Source of the DNA: Bradyrhizobium canariense
GTDB lineage: Bacteria; Pseudomonadota; Alphaproteobacteria; Rhizobiales; Xanthobacteraceae
Reading direction: 5' to 3'
Length of the DNA stretch: 64,000 nt
NCBI RefSeq assembly: GCF_019402665.1
Contig: NZ_VSST01000049.1
Location: 1 to 64,000 of the forward strand
The notes beneath the pieces were generated by a model, which made no database searches, was not told the DNA's origin, and was given only the letters and a program-made list of their open reading frames with translations. This document shows positions 52,442 through 60,739 of this stretch, piece by piece. The stretch's first letter is position 1, and every line of letters begins with the position of its first letter. The position numbers were made by a program, and so were the translations under genes.

Positions 52442-53359
52442 TCAGTTCCGCGCGCTGGTGCGGCCGGTCCGCCGGGCGGGACGGGCGGCGGGTTCCGACG
52501 CCGCGCGCATGATCCAGCGGCGGAACGCGGCAAAGTCGCGCTGCTCGGTCTGGAAGCTGCGATAAAGCAGGTACCAGCGCATGCCCTTGGGCACCGAGAG
52601 CTCGAATGGCGCCACCAGCCGGCCGGCGGCGAGATCGTCGTCGATATAGGGCCGAATGCCCATGGCGATGCCGAGCCCGTCGGCGGCAGCCTGAAGCGCC
52701 TGACCGTAGAACTGGAACTCCGGTCCCCGCGCGTTGATGCGCGCGAGGTTCGCGGCCTTGAGCCAGATCGGCCAGTCCTCGGGCGAATGCGCGACGCGGA
52801 TCAGGCTCGGTCCCCTAAGATCGGCCGGGCGCTTCAGCGAGGACGCGAGGCGGGGCACGCAGACCGGTGTGAGGTCGCCGGCGAACAGCGGCTCGGCGAC
52901 CAGCCCCGGCCAGTCGCCGGTCCCGAGCTGGATGCCGCAGCTCCAGTCCTCGCCGAACGGCACCGACGCGCCGCCGGTGGTGAAGCGCACCTCGATGTCG
53001 GGCTCCTCGTTGCGAAACTCCGACAGGCGCGGGATCAGCCAGCGCATCGCAAAGGTGTGGCCGATGCCGATGGTGAGCACGCGGACGCTCGAGGGCGCCG
53101 TCACCTGGGCGGTGAGGCTTGCGAGCGCGTCGAAGATCGGCGTCAGCCCGCTCTGGTAGGCGCGGCCCGCCTGCGTGAGAAGCAGCTTGTTGGCCTTGCG
53201 CTCGAACAGCGCGACGCCGAGCCGTTCTTCCAGGATGTGCACCATGCGGCTGACCGCCGCCGCCGATACGCTCAGCTCAAGGCCGGCCGCGGCAAAGCTG
53301 CCGGCCCGCGCCGCGGCTTCGAATGCCTTGATGCCGTTGAGAAACAGCAAGCGCCGCAA
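52442..53359 (-). CDS. LysR-family (GcvA-like) transcriptional regulator
   Basis: 305 residues from TTG 53359; no in-frame ATG or GTG gives the right N-terminus, and GAGGG lies 7 bases upstream of the TTG. N-terminal winged helix (FLNGIKAFEAAARAGSFAAAGLEL, VSAAAVSRMVHILEERLG), then the effector domain (GIGHTFAMRWLIPRL, PADLRGPSLIR). The GcvA-like group often controls neighbouring genes, here the divergent TSUP transporter. Basic Ala/Arg tail at the C-terminus. Confidence 0.9.
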   Translation of the reverse strand: MRRLLFLNGIKAFEAAARAGSFAAAGLELSVSAAAVSRMVHILEERLGVALFERKANKLLLTQAGRAYQSGLTPIFDALASLTAQVTAPSSVRVLTIGIGHTFAMRWLIPRLSEFRNEEPDIEVRFTTGGASVPFGEDWSCGIQLGTGDWPGLVAEPLFAGDLTPVCVPRLASSLKRPADLRGPSLIRVAHSPEDWPIWLKAANLARINARGPEFQFYGQALQAAADGLGIAMGIRPYIDDDLAAGRLVAPFELSVPKGMRWYLLYRSFQTEQRDFAAFRRWIMRAASEPAARPARRTGRTSARN

Positions 53360-53485
53360 ATGACCAACCCTCAGGAAAGCTGATGCCAGGCCAAGATAAC
53401 TCAGTTTGCGTAGACGGGGCAAGCGGGGCACGTTTCCCTTCGCTTCGCGCCGCGAGCGGGGAGAAGGCCAATCGGAGATTTTTGC

Positions 53486-54265
53486 GTGACGCCCATCATG
53501 ATCGCTGCCCTTGGATTGCTGATGGTCGGCACCGCGTTCCTGTCGGGGCTGTTCGGGATGGCGGGAGGGCTGATCCTGATCGGCGTGCTGCTGGCTCTGA
53601 TGCCGCTGCCGACAGCGATGGTGTTGCATGCGATCACGCAGATGGCCTCGAACGGCTGGCGGGCCTTTCTCTGGCGCGCGCATATCCGCTGGCGGCCGGT
53701 CGCGAACTATATGGTCGGCGCCGCCGTCGCGCTTGCGGCGTGGTCGCTCACCCGCTACGTGCCGGACAAGCCGGTCGCGCTACTGCTGCTCGGCATCACG
53801 CCGTTCATGGCGCGGCTGCTGCCGCCGAACATCAAGCCGGATCCCGATCGACTCTGGCAAGGCACCGTCTACGGCACGATCTGCATGGGCCTCATGCTGA
53901 TGACCGGCGTATCGGGGCCGCTGCTCGACACTTTCTTCCTCGGCGGCGATTTCGGCCGGCGCGAGAAGGTGGCGACCAAGGCGATGTGCCAGCTCGTCAG
54001 CCATTTCACCAAGCTGATTTATTTCGGCAGCATCATCGACCAGGCGGCGACGCTCGATCCCGTGCTCGCCGGGGTCGCGATCGCGGCGTCCATGCTCGGC
54101 ACCACGCTGGCGCGGCGCATCCTCGAGGCCATGACCGACCAGCAATTCGTGGCCTGGTCGATGAAGCTGATCACCACTATCGCCTGCTACTATATTGCCT
54201 ATGGCGGCTGGCTGCTGGTCCGCACGCCCGTGCTGGCCGCCTTCGACAAGGGAGGTTTGCAATGA
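53486..54265 (+). CDS. TauE/SafE (TSUP) family membrane exporter
   Basis: 259 residues, GTG start at 53486, about eight hydrophobic helices. Family features: GLFGMAGGLILIG (N-terminal repeat) and GVSGPLLDTFFLGGDF (C-terminal repeat). TSUP proteins export organosulfonates, sulfite or similar anions. Divergent from the LysR gene, likely its target; its stop overlaps the next ATG (ATGA). Confidence 0.88.
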   Translation: MTPIMIAALGLLMVGTAFLSGLFGMAGGLILIGVLLALMPLPTAMVLHAITQMASNGWRAFLWRAHIRWRPVANYMVGAAVALAAWSLTRYVPDKPVALLLLGITPFMARLLPPNIKPDPDRLWQGTVYGTICMGLMLMTGVSGPLLDTFFLGGDFGRREKVATKAMCQLVSHFTKLIYFGSIIDQAATLDPVLAGVAIAASMLGTTLARRILEAMTDQQFVAWSMKLITTIACYYIAYGGWLLVRTPVLAAFDKGGLQ

Positions 54266-54492
54266 GCGAGACTGCCGACCCGCTGGTGCTGGACTTCGTC
54301 GAATGGGTTGCGCGTGAGCCCCGCGCCTATGCCGAGGTGATCGCGACCTGGAAGACCTCGTGCCCGCGCCTCACCATCTGGGAAGACGCCGCCGACCGCG
54401 GCTATGTCGCGCGCGAGACGCTGCCCGGAATGGGGCTGGTGATCGCGGTGACGGAGGACGGCGAGAGACTGCTGCGCACGAACGGGCGCTAG
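54262..54492 (+). CDS. Small protein coupled to the TSUP transporter
   Basis: 76 residues, start overlapping the transporter stop (ATGA at 54262-54265), GGAGG upstream. Sequence MSETADPLVLDFVEWVAREP followed by a helix-turn-wing-like pattern CPRLTIWEDAADRGYV, ending VTEDGERLLRTNGR, resembling a winged-helix fold (DNA or partner binding). No family recognised. Confidence 0.7.
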   Translation: MSETADPLVLDFVEWVAREPRAYAEVIATWKTSCPRLTIWEDAADRGYVARETLPGMGLVIAVTEDGERLLRTNGR

Positions 54493-54504
54493 CTCCCGCC
54501 ACAT

Positions 54505-54588
54505 CCGTCATTGCGAGCGCAAGCGAAGCAATCCAGAATGTTTCCGCGGCGGCAGTCCTGGATTGCTTCGCTTCGCTCGCAATGACGG
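54505..54588. repeat. Palindromic repeat of the GTCATTGCGAGCG type
   Basis: CCGTCATTGCGAGCGCAAGC, GAAGCAATCCAG is mirrored by CTGGATTGCTTC, GCTTCGCTCGCAATGACGG (ends 54588) with a 17-bp loop. This is the only copy of this type in the window. It sits between the coupled small gene and the GST. Confidence 0.9.
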
Positions 54589-54608
54589 AATACCGGGAGA
54601 CCCCTTTC

Positions 54609-55304
54609 ATGTCGTTCAAACTGTTCGAACTTGTCGGCACCGATCCCTCGCGACCGTTCAGCCCGTTCTGCTGGCGCACGCGGATGGCGCTGGCGCACAA
54701 GGGCCTTTCGGCGGAAACGCTGCCCTGGCGCTTCACCGAGAAGAGCGCGATCGCGCCGCACGGCTCGGAGAAGGTTCCGGTGCTGCTGCATCACGACCAG
54801 CCGGTGGTCGATTCCTGGACGATCGCGAATTATCTTGAGGATCATTTTCCGGACCGTCCGTCGCTGTTCGGCGGCGAGGGCGGCCGCGCCATGGCGCGCA
54901 TGCTCAATGCCTGGGGCGACATCGCCATCGTCGGCGGCATCTTTCCATTGATCATCGCCGACATTCCGAAGAATCTGGACGCGGTGGACGCCGCCTATTT
55001 CCGCCAGTCGCGCGAGGCGCGTTTCGGCAAGAGTCTGGAAGAGGTGATGTCGGGCCGCGATGCCGGCGTGGTCGCCTTCCGCAAATCGCTCGAGCCGATG
55101 CGGCAGGCCCTGAAGAAGCAGCCCTTCATCGGCGGCGCCGCACCGAACTATGCCGACTACATCGTGTTCGGTGGTTTTCAGTGGGCGCGCGTGACCAGCC
55201 CGTTCAAGCTGCTGGAAGCGGACGACCCGGTCTACGCCTGGCGCGAAAAGCTGCTGGATGGGTTTGATGGAATGGCTCGGAGATCGCCGGGGCACGCGGT
55301 GTAG
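54609..55304 (+). CDS. Glutathione S-transferase family protein (etherase-like)
   Basis: 231 residues. The N-terminal thioredoxin-like domain shows FSPFCWRTRMALAHKGL, the pattern of LigE/beta-etherase-type GSTs, with KVPVLLHHDQPVVDSWTIANYLE contacting glutathione. A C-terminal helical domain follows. Catalytic residue and substrate are not clear from sequence alone. Confidence 0.85.
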   Translation: MSFKLFELVGTDPSRPFSPFCWRTRMALAHKGLSAETLPWRFTEKSAIAPHGSEKVPVLLHHDQPVVDSWTIANYLEDHFPDRPSLFGGEGGRAMARMLNAWGDIAIVGGIFPLIIADIPKNLDAVDAAYFRQSREARFGKSLEEVMSGRDAGVVAFRKSLEPMRQALKKQPFIGGAAPNYADYIVFGGFQWARVTSPFKLLEADDPVYAWREKLLDGFDGMARRSPGHAV

Positions 55305-55329
55305 TTGTCGCGAGCTGTCTCTCCTCAGC

Positions 55330-55457
55330 GTCGTCCTGGCGAAAGCCAGGACCCATACCGCGGAATCTGTCGATGGCGTTCGGTAGACGTTCCGAACGAC
55401 GAGTCTTCGCCAAACAACTCCGTGGGGTAATGGGTCCTGGCTTTCGCCAGGACGACG
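55330..55457. repeat. Long palindromic repeat of the GTCGTCCTGG type
   Basis: Left arm CGTCGTCCTGGCGAAAGCC, AGGACCCATACCGCGG; right arm GGGGTAATGGGTCCTGGC, TTTCGCCAGGACGACG. The two arms are about 65 bp apart. Fourth copy of this type; between the convergent GST and CWC protein genes. Confidence 0.88.
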
Positions 55458-55464
55458 CGGAGGA

Positions 55465-55656
55465 TTACGTTGCCTCCGCCGCCTCGCGCAAGCACGCCCG
55501 GCACAAACAATCCTCGCCCTTGACCGGCATCGGCAGCCGCGCCGTTTCTTCCGCGCACCAACAGGTGCCCGACAGGTCGCAGCCGAATTCGGCGCCGCAG
55601 CGGGAGCAGGCGAGGCGGCGCGGTTCCTGCACTGGAATGTCTTGCGGATTTGTCAT
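55465..55656 (-). CDS. Cysteine-rich CWC family protein
   Basis: 63 residues. CSRCGAEFGCDLSGTCWC and CLCRACL: eight cysteines in the pattern of the CWC (Cys-Trp-Cys) family, probably binding zinc. Function unknown. Convergent with the GST gene. Confidence 0.85.
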   Translation of the reverse strand: MTNPQDIPVQEPRRLACSRCGAEFGCDLSGTCWCAEETARLPMPVKGEDCLCRACLREAAEAT

Positions 55657-55770
55657 GATTTGCGCAAAAGCCGTGCTGTCATTTTCATGTCGGGTTCATC
55701 TGCCCCTGCGGTATATTACGCCTCGCGCACGTATCAGGAAAGCGGTTGGCAACGCGCGAAGGACACATCG

Positions 55771-57360
55771 ATGGCCCGCGATTCCCAAGCCGCGCTCGTC
55801 GCGCTCAACCGTTTCGGCTTCGGCGCTCGCGGTGGCGCATCCGGCGATCTCATCAACGCCGCCTCCGATCCTCGCGGTTTTGTGAAGGCGGAACTGGCTC
55901 GTCCTATCGCTGTGCTGCTGGAGGCGCCGGGCCTGCAATCCACGCCGCAGCTCGGGCAGGCGGTGTTTGCCTATCAGGATCAGGTCAAGCAGGCGCGCGA
56001 GGCCGCCGCCAAAGCCGGCGCGCCGGCCGAGGCCCCGTCGCAAGCGCCGGCGGATCAGAAGCCCGGACCGCGCCGCAATCTCTCGCTGAACGCCGTGGCA
56101 ACCGAGATCGCCGGCCAGATGGCCGAGGCCAAGCCGACTGACAATAAGCCTGCTGACAAGAAGCCGGCGGACGATATGGCGAAGCCGGACACCATGCAGC
56201 CCAACGCGGCCGCGCCGGCTGCCGCAAAACCCGCCCCGCAGCCGCTCAACGTCATCCAAAAGACCTTTCGCGCCGAGGCGTTGGCGCGGTTGCAGCGCGC
56301 GACCCTGGTCGAGTGCGGCTTCACGGAACGTCTGGTCGTGTTCTGGTCCAACCATTTCTGCATCTCCGCCGGCAAGGGCGAGCTGGCGCGAATATGGGCC
56401 GGCGCGTTCGAGCGCGAGGCGATCAGGCCGCATGTGCTCGGGCGTTTCGCCGACATGCTGAAAGCGGTGGAGCAGCATCCGGCGATGCTGTTCTTCCTCG
56501 ACAACCAGCAATCGCTCGGACCGGACTCGCGCGCGGGCCAGAACCGCAAGCGCGGGCTCAACGAAAATCTCGCGCGCGAGATCATGGAGCTGCATACGCT
56601 CGGCGTCGGCGGCGGCTACACGCAGGACGACGTCACCTCGCTCGCGCGCATCATCACCGGCTGGACCTTCGCCGGCCGGCAGGGACAGCTGGGAGCGCCC
56701 GGTTCGTTCGTGTTCAACGTCAATGCGCACCAGCCCGGGTCGCAAATGCTGCTCGGCAAGAGCTACGAGCCGACCGGCCTTGCGCAAGGCGAAGCCGCAC
56801 TCGCGGACATCGCACGTCATCCCTCGACCGCGAACTTCATCGCCACCAAATTCGTCCGCCACTTCGTCGCCGACGATGCGCCGCCGGCGCTGGTGGCGCG
56901 ATTGCGCGATGTCTTCATCAAGACCGACGGGGATCTCAAGGCGCTCGCAACGGCACTGGTTGATTCCGACGAGGCGTGGAAGGCGCCGCTGACGAAGATG
57001 CGCAGCCCCTATGATTTCCTGGTCGCGAGCGGCCGGTTGCTCGCGCGCGTGCCGGAGGATCCCGGCGCCTACCTCAACAACCTCAATCTGCTGGGCCAGC
57101 CGCTGTGGTCGCCGGCCGGCCCGAATGGTTTCGCCGACACCAGCGCCGCGTGGGCTGCGCCGGAAGGCATCAAGCTCCGCCTCGACATCGCCGCGCAAAT
57201 GGGCGCGCGGCTCGGGCCCAACATCGATCCGCTCGATCTGTTGGAATTTGCCGCCGCAGATGCGGCCTCGATCGAAACGCGGCGCACCATCGAACGGGCG
57301 GAGTCGCGGCAGCAGGCGCTGGCGCTGCTGTTGATGTCGCCGGAAATGCAGAGGAGATGA
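55771..57360 (+). CDS. DUF1800 family protein
   Basis: 529 residues. DUF1800 motifs: ALNRFGFGARGG near the start, FWSNHFCIS, NENLAREIMELHTLGVGGGYTQDDV and ARIITGWTF. No clear signal peptide. A low-complexity Ala/Pro/Lys segment lies at about 75-160 (KPTDNKPADKKPADDM). Always seen next to a DUF1501 partner, as here; the role of the pair is unknown. Confidence 0.9.
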   Translation: MARDSQAALVALNRFGFGARGGASGDLINAASDPRGFVKAELARPIAVLLEAPGLQSTPQLGQAVFAYQDQVKQAREAAAKAGAPAEAPSQAPADQKPGPRRNLSLNAVATEIAGQMAEAKPTDNKPADKKPADDMAKPDTMQPNAAAPAAAKPAPQPLNVIQKTFRAEALARLQRATLVECGFTERLVVFWSNHFCISAGKGELARIWAGAFEREAIRPHVLGRFADMLKAVEQHPAMLFFLDNQQSLGPDSRAGQNRKRGLNENLAREIMELHTLGVGGGYTQDDVTSLARIITGWTFAGRQGQLGAPGSFVFNVNAHQPGSQMLLGKSYEPTGLAQGEAALADIARHPSTANFIATKFVRHFVADDAPPALVARLRDVFIKTDGDLKALATALVDSDEAWKAPLTKMRSPYDFLVASGRLLARVPEDPGAYLNNLNLLGQPLWSPAGPNGFADTSAAWAAPEGIKLRLDIAAQMGARLGPNIDPLDLLEFAAADAASIETRRTIERAESRQQALALLLMSPEMQRR

Positions 57361-57362
57361 TG

Positions 57363-58580
57363 ATGATCGACTGCGTCGAGAACCGGCTCCTCACCTCGCG
57401 CCGCGGCCTCCTGCTCGGCGGCGCCTCGTTCGCGGCCTGGGCGTACTTGCCGAAATTCGCACGCGCGGCTGACGGCCGCGATCCCAGGCTGATCGTGGTG
57501 ATCCTGCGCGGCGCGCTCGATGGTCTCTCGACCGTCGCGCCGGTCGGCGATCCCGATTATGCCGGCCTGCACGGGGCGATCGCGCTCACTGCGGACGGCG
57601 CCCATCCCGCCATCATGCTCGATGCTTTCTTCGCGCTGCATCCGTCGATGCCTGAGTTCGCACGCATGTATCGCGACAAGCATGCCGCGGTGATCCACGC
57701 GGTGGCGACGCCCTATCGCGACCGTTCGCATTTCGACGGCCAGGACGTGCTCGAAAGCGGCTATGCCGGCCCGGGTCGCGTGCAATCCGGCTGGCTCAAC
57801 CGCGCGCTGGAGGCGCTGCCGCGCGGCGAGCGGGTGTCGAGTGCTCTTGCCGTCGGCCCGACCACGCCGCTGGTGCTGCGCGGCAATGCGCCGACCGTCG
57901 GCTGGGCGCCGGTAGCGCTGCCGCAGGCCGATGACGACACCGCGATGCGTCTGGTCGAGCTCTATCGTCACCGCGATCCCGCGCTGGCGGCCGTGCTGTC
58001 GCAGGGCCTTCAGCTGGAAAAGGCCGCGAGCGGCGACGACATGAAGCCGAAGCCGGGCAATGCGGTCGCGCAGATGCGCCAGGTCGCGCGTGGCGCCGCA
58101 AAACTGATGGCGTCGGACGACGGCCCGCGCATCGCGGCGCTCGCGTTCGATGGCTGGGATACGCACGCCAATGAAGGCGGGCCGGTCGGTCGCCTCGCAT
58201 TTCTGCTCGGCGGGCTCGACGGCGCGCTCGCCGAATTCGAAAGCGGCTTAGGGGAACGCTGGCGCGACACCGTCGTGGTGGTCGCGACCGAATTCGGCCG
58301 CACCGCGCGCATCAACGGCACCGACGGCACCGATCACGGCACGGGAACGATCGCGCTGCTCGCCGGCGGCGCGGTGAAGGGCGGTCGTGTCGTCGCCGAC
58401 TGGCCAGGTCTCAAGCCCGCCAATCTCTTCGAGGCCCGCGATCTCAAGCCCACCACCGATCTGCGCTCCGTGATCAAAGGCGTGCTGCAGGGCCAGTTCG
58501 GCCTGTCCGATCGCGTGCTGGCCGAGACGGTGTTTCCGGACAGTGCGGGAGCACGGCCGATGAAGGGGCTGGTTGCTTAA
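57363..58580 (+). CDS. DUF1501 family protein with Tat-type leader
   Basis: 405 residues. The leader has SRRGLLLGG and a hydrophobic run, a twin-arginine signal for folded export. The core (VVILRGALDGLSTVAPVGD, RSHFDGQDVLESG, AFDGWDTHANEGG, VVATEFGRTARINGTDGTDHGTG) is the sulfatase-like alkaline phosphatase fold of DUF1501. Three ATGs abut the DUF1800 stop; 57363 is best placed after GAGGAG. Probable extracytoplasmic complex with the DUF1800 protein. Confidence 0.9.
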   Translation: MIDCVENRLLTSRRGLLLGGASFAAWAYLPKFARAADGRDPRLIVVILRGALDGLSTVAPVGDPDYAGLHGAIALTADGAHPAIMLDAFFALHPSMPEFARMYRDKHAAVIHAVATPYRDRSHFDGQDVLESGYAGPGRVQSGWLNRALEALPRGERVSSALAVGPTTPLVLRGNAPTVGWAPVALPQADDDTAMRLVELYRHRDPALAAVLSQGLQLEKAASGDDMKPKPGNAVAQMRQVARGAAKLMASDDGPRIAALAFDGWDTHANEGGPVGRLAFLLGGLDGALAEFESGLGERWRDTVVVVATEFGRTARINGTDGTDHGTGTIALLAGGAVKGGRVVADWPGLKPANLFEARDLKPTTDLRSVIKGVLQGQFGLSDRVLAETVFPDSAGARPMKGLVA

Positions 58581-58585
58581 ACTGC

Positions 58586-58624
58586 GATTCCGGGCCCGCG
58601 CCTTGCGGCGCGTCTCGGAATGAC
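58586..58624. repeat. Short imperfect palindrome after the DUF1501 gene
   Basis: GATTCCGGGCCCGCGCC and GGCGCGTCTCGGAATGAC pair over about 17 bp with a 5-base loop. This is similar in ends to the GTCATTGCG-type repeats and to remnants near 6901-6944 and 34811-34842. Confidence 0.65.
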
Positions 58625-58658
58625 GACATGATGAGCCGAACATCAGGAGACCCTTCGC

Positions 58659-58982
58659 ATGTACATCGCCATGAACCGCTTCCGCGTCGCCAAGGGCTCC
58701 GAGGCCGCCTTCGAGCAGGTCTGGCTTTCGCGCGATACCCATTTGGACAAGGTGCCGGGTTTCGTCGAGTTTCATCTGCTGCGCGGCCCCGAGCTCGAGG
58801 ACCACACGCTGTACGCCTCGCACACGGTGTGGGCGAACCATGCGGCGTTTGAGGCCTGGACCAAATCGGATGCTTTTCGTGCCGCGCATGCGCGGGCCGG
58901 CGATACCAAGCCGACCTATCTCGGCCATCCCCAGTTCGAGGGCTTCGAGGTGATGCAGACGGTGGGGCGCGGCGCCAAGTAG
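58659..58982 (+). CDS. Antibiotic biosynthesis monooxygenase (ABM) family protein
   Basis: 107 residues, dimeric ferredoxin-like fold: MNRFRVAKGSEAAFEQVWLSRD and FVEFHLLRGPELEDHTLY. The sequence resembles the heme-degrading group (HmuQ/IsdG-like) found in Bradyrhizobium, though the hmu locus is not here, so either heme degradation or a general ABM role is possible. Start ATG 58659. Monocistronic. Confidence 0.85.
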   Translation: MYIAMNRFRVAKGSEAAFEQVWLSRDTHLDKVPGFVEFHLLRGPELEDHTLYASHTVWANHAAFEAWTKSDAFRAAHARAGDTKPTYLGHPQFEGFEVMQTVGRGAK

Positions 58983-59000
58983 CGCGCCACGCCGTAACGA

Positions 59001-59942
59001 TCAGCCCAGCGTGATCTTGTCGATCTCCGCCATCTCCTCCGGACTGAGCTTCCAGGCAATCGCCTTCACGTTCTCCTCGACCTGCTCGACGCGGGTGGCG
59101 CCGGCAATCACGCTCGACACTTGCGGGCGCGCGGCGAGCCAGAAGAAGGCGAGCTCGAGCATGCTGTGCCCGCGCGCTTTCGCGAATGCCGTGAGCTTCT
59201 CGACGATGTCCTCATTGCGCGGCGTGACATAGCGGTCACGCAACGCCGGTACCTTGCCGAAGCGCGTATCGGTCGGGGCGGCCGCGCCGCGCTGGTACTT
59301 GCCGGTGAGGAGCCCGCTTGCGAGCGGGAAGAACGGCAGGAGACCGAGCTTGTACTCTTGTGCGGCCGGCAGCAGGTCCTTCTCGATGTCGCGCACCAGC
59401 AGGCTGTATTCGTCCTGGCAGGAGACGAAGCGGCTGACATTCATCGCGCGCGCGGTGAATTCGGCCTCCGCCATGCGCCAGGCCGGAAAGTTGGAATTGC
59501 CGATGTAGCGCACCTTGCCCTGACGGACGAGATCGTCGAGCGCGCGCAGCGTCTCCTCCATCGGCGTCAGCGGGTCGTAATCGTGCTGCTGATAGAGATC
59601 GATGTAGTCGGTCTTGAGCCGCGTCAGGCTCGCCTCGACTGCGTTCATGATGTAGCGGCGCGAAGCGCCCTGCTTGGTTCCGTCGGTCGCCATCGGCTTG
59701 GAAAATTTGGTGGCGAGCACGATCTCCTTGCGGCGGTCGCCAAGCACGGTGCCGAGCACCGTTTCCGAACCGCCCATGCCGGCATAGATGTCGGCGGTGT
59801 CGAACAGCGTGATGCCGAGATCGAGCGCGCGATGGATCACCTTGCGCGAGGTCTCCAAATCCGTGCGCTGGCCGAAATTGTTGCAGCCGAGCCCGACCGC
59901 AGACACGCGCAGGCCGGAGGCGCCGAGATTACGAATTTCCAT
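59001..59942 (-). CDS. Aldo/keto reductase
   Basis: 313 residues, TIM-barrel NADPH oxidoreductase. Catalytic tetrad: Asp48, Tyr53 (FDTADIYAG), Lys79 (LATKF) and His120 (YQQHDYD). The C-terminal FWLAARPQVSSVIAGATRVEQVEENV binds the cofactor. Substrate not inferable. Convergent with the ABM gene. Confidence 0.94.
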   Translation of the reverse strand: MEIRNLGASGLRVSAVGLGCNNFGQRTDLETSRKVIHRALDLGITLFDTADIYAGMGGSETVLGTVLGDRRKEIVLATKFSKPMATDGTKQGASRRYIMNAVEASLTRLKTDYIDLYQQHDYDPLTPMEETLRALDDLVRQGKVRYIGNSNFPAWRMAEAEFTARAMNVSRFVSCQDEYSLLVRDIEKDLLPAAQEYKLGLLPFFPLASGLLTGKYQRGAAAPTDTRFGKVPALRDRYVTPRNEDIVEKLTAFAKARGHSMLELAFFWLAARPQVSSVIAGATRVEQVEENVKAIAWKLSPEEMAEIDKITLG

Positions 59943-60059
59943 GGGAGATCCCTGTCGGAGATGGGCAGGGGCTTATTGTGACTGCGGTACGCCGCCGCAG
60001 CAAGCCGCGCGCCGCGTTGCTGCCATGCTGACAAGGAACTGCGGACAACGACTGCCGAC

Positions 60060-60104
60060 AAAAAAATGCGGCCCCTGTCAGACGCGGCGACTGACGGGGA
60101 CCGC
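60060..60104 (-). terminator. Intrinsic terminator of the GNAT gene
   Basis: On the minus strand GCGGTCCCCGTCAG (60104-60091) and CTGACAGGGGCCGC (60081-60068) form a 14-base stem with two mismatches, followed by a T tract of six to seven (60066-60060). It lies 115 bp after the GNAT stop codon. Confidence 0.85.
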
Positions 60105-60218
60105 TTTGGGGCGCTTGATCGGTGACGGGGGGCTGACCAGACGCAGCTGCAGCCTAGTCCCGCTATGTTACGCGCGGGTGACAGGCAGAGTTATCCACAG
60201 GCGTCGCGATCGCGAGGA

Positions 60219-60674
60219 TCAGAAGATCTTGCGATAGACGATGAACCCGGAACGCTCGGCGACCTTGTCGTACAGGCGCTGCGCCGTGACGTTGGTCTCG
60301 TGCGTTTGCCAGTACACGCGCGGCGATCCCACGAGCTTTGCGCGCTCGTAGACGCCATGGATCAGCGCCGAGCCGACACCCTTGCCGCGTGCGGCCTCGG
60401 TCGTGAACAGGTCCTGCAAATAGCAGGACGGCTCGATCGCGGTGGTGCTGCGGTGAAACAGGTAATTCGTCATCCCGAGCAGGCGGCCGTCGCTCTCGGC
60501 GACCAATCCGTGCACCGGCTCATAGGCATCGAAAAAGCGCTGCCATGTCGCGCGCGTGATGTCGGGCGAGAGCGCGGTCGGACCGGAGCGGCCGTAGAAG
60601 GCGTTGTAGCCGTCCCACAACGGCAGCCATTGTTCGTAGTCCTGCCTCGTGACGGAGCGAATGGTGAGCGACAT
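60219..60674 (-). CDS. GNAT-family N-acetyltransferase
   Basis: 151 residues from ATG 60674 (a longer frame exists). Acetyl-CoA binding motif A is DLFTTEAARGKGVGSALI. Fold opens MSLTIRSVTRQDYEQW and ends with YDKVAERSGFIVYRKIF. Substrate unknown. Upstream of a strong terminator; 65 bp after the PAS protein gene. Confidence 0.9.
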   Translation of the reverse strand: MSLTIRSVTRQDYEQWLPLWDGYNAFYGRSGPTALSPDITRATWQRFFDAYEPVHGLVAESDGRLLGMTNYLFHRSTTAIEPSCYLQDLFTTEAARGKGVGSALIHGVYERAKLVGSPRVYWQTHETNVTAQRLYDKVAERSGFIVYRKIF

Positions 60675-60739
60675 ATGGATTCCCGCGATCGATGAGGTGT
60701 CCTTCATACGTGATGAGGGACGTGCTGATCAATCGCGCA

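Noticed and set aside
55696..57198. 500-residue minus-strand frame
   Set aside because: Antisense to the DUF1800 gene with recognisable motifs on the plus strand.
59943..60218. Possible replication origin
   Set aside because: Only one DnaA box, no AT-rich unwinding tract and no dnaA, gidA or hemE-type neighbours.
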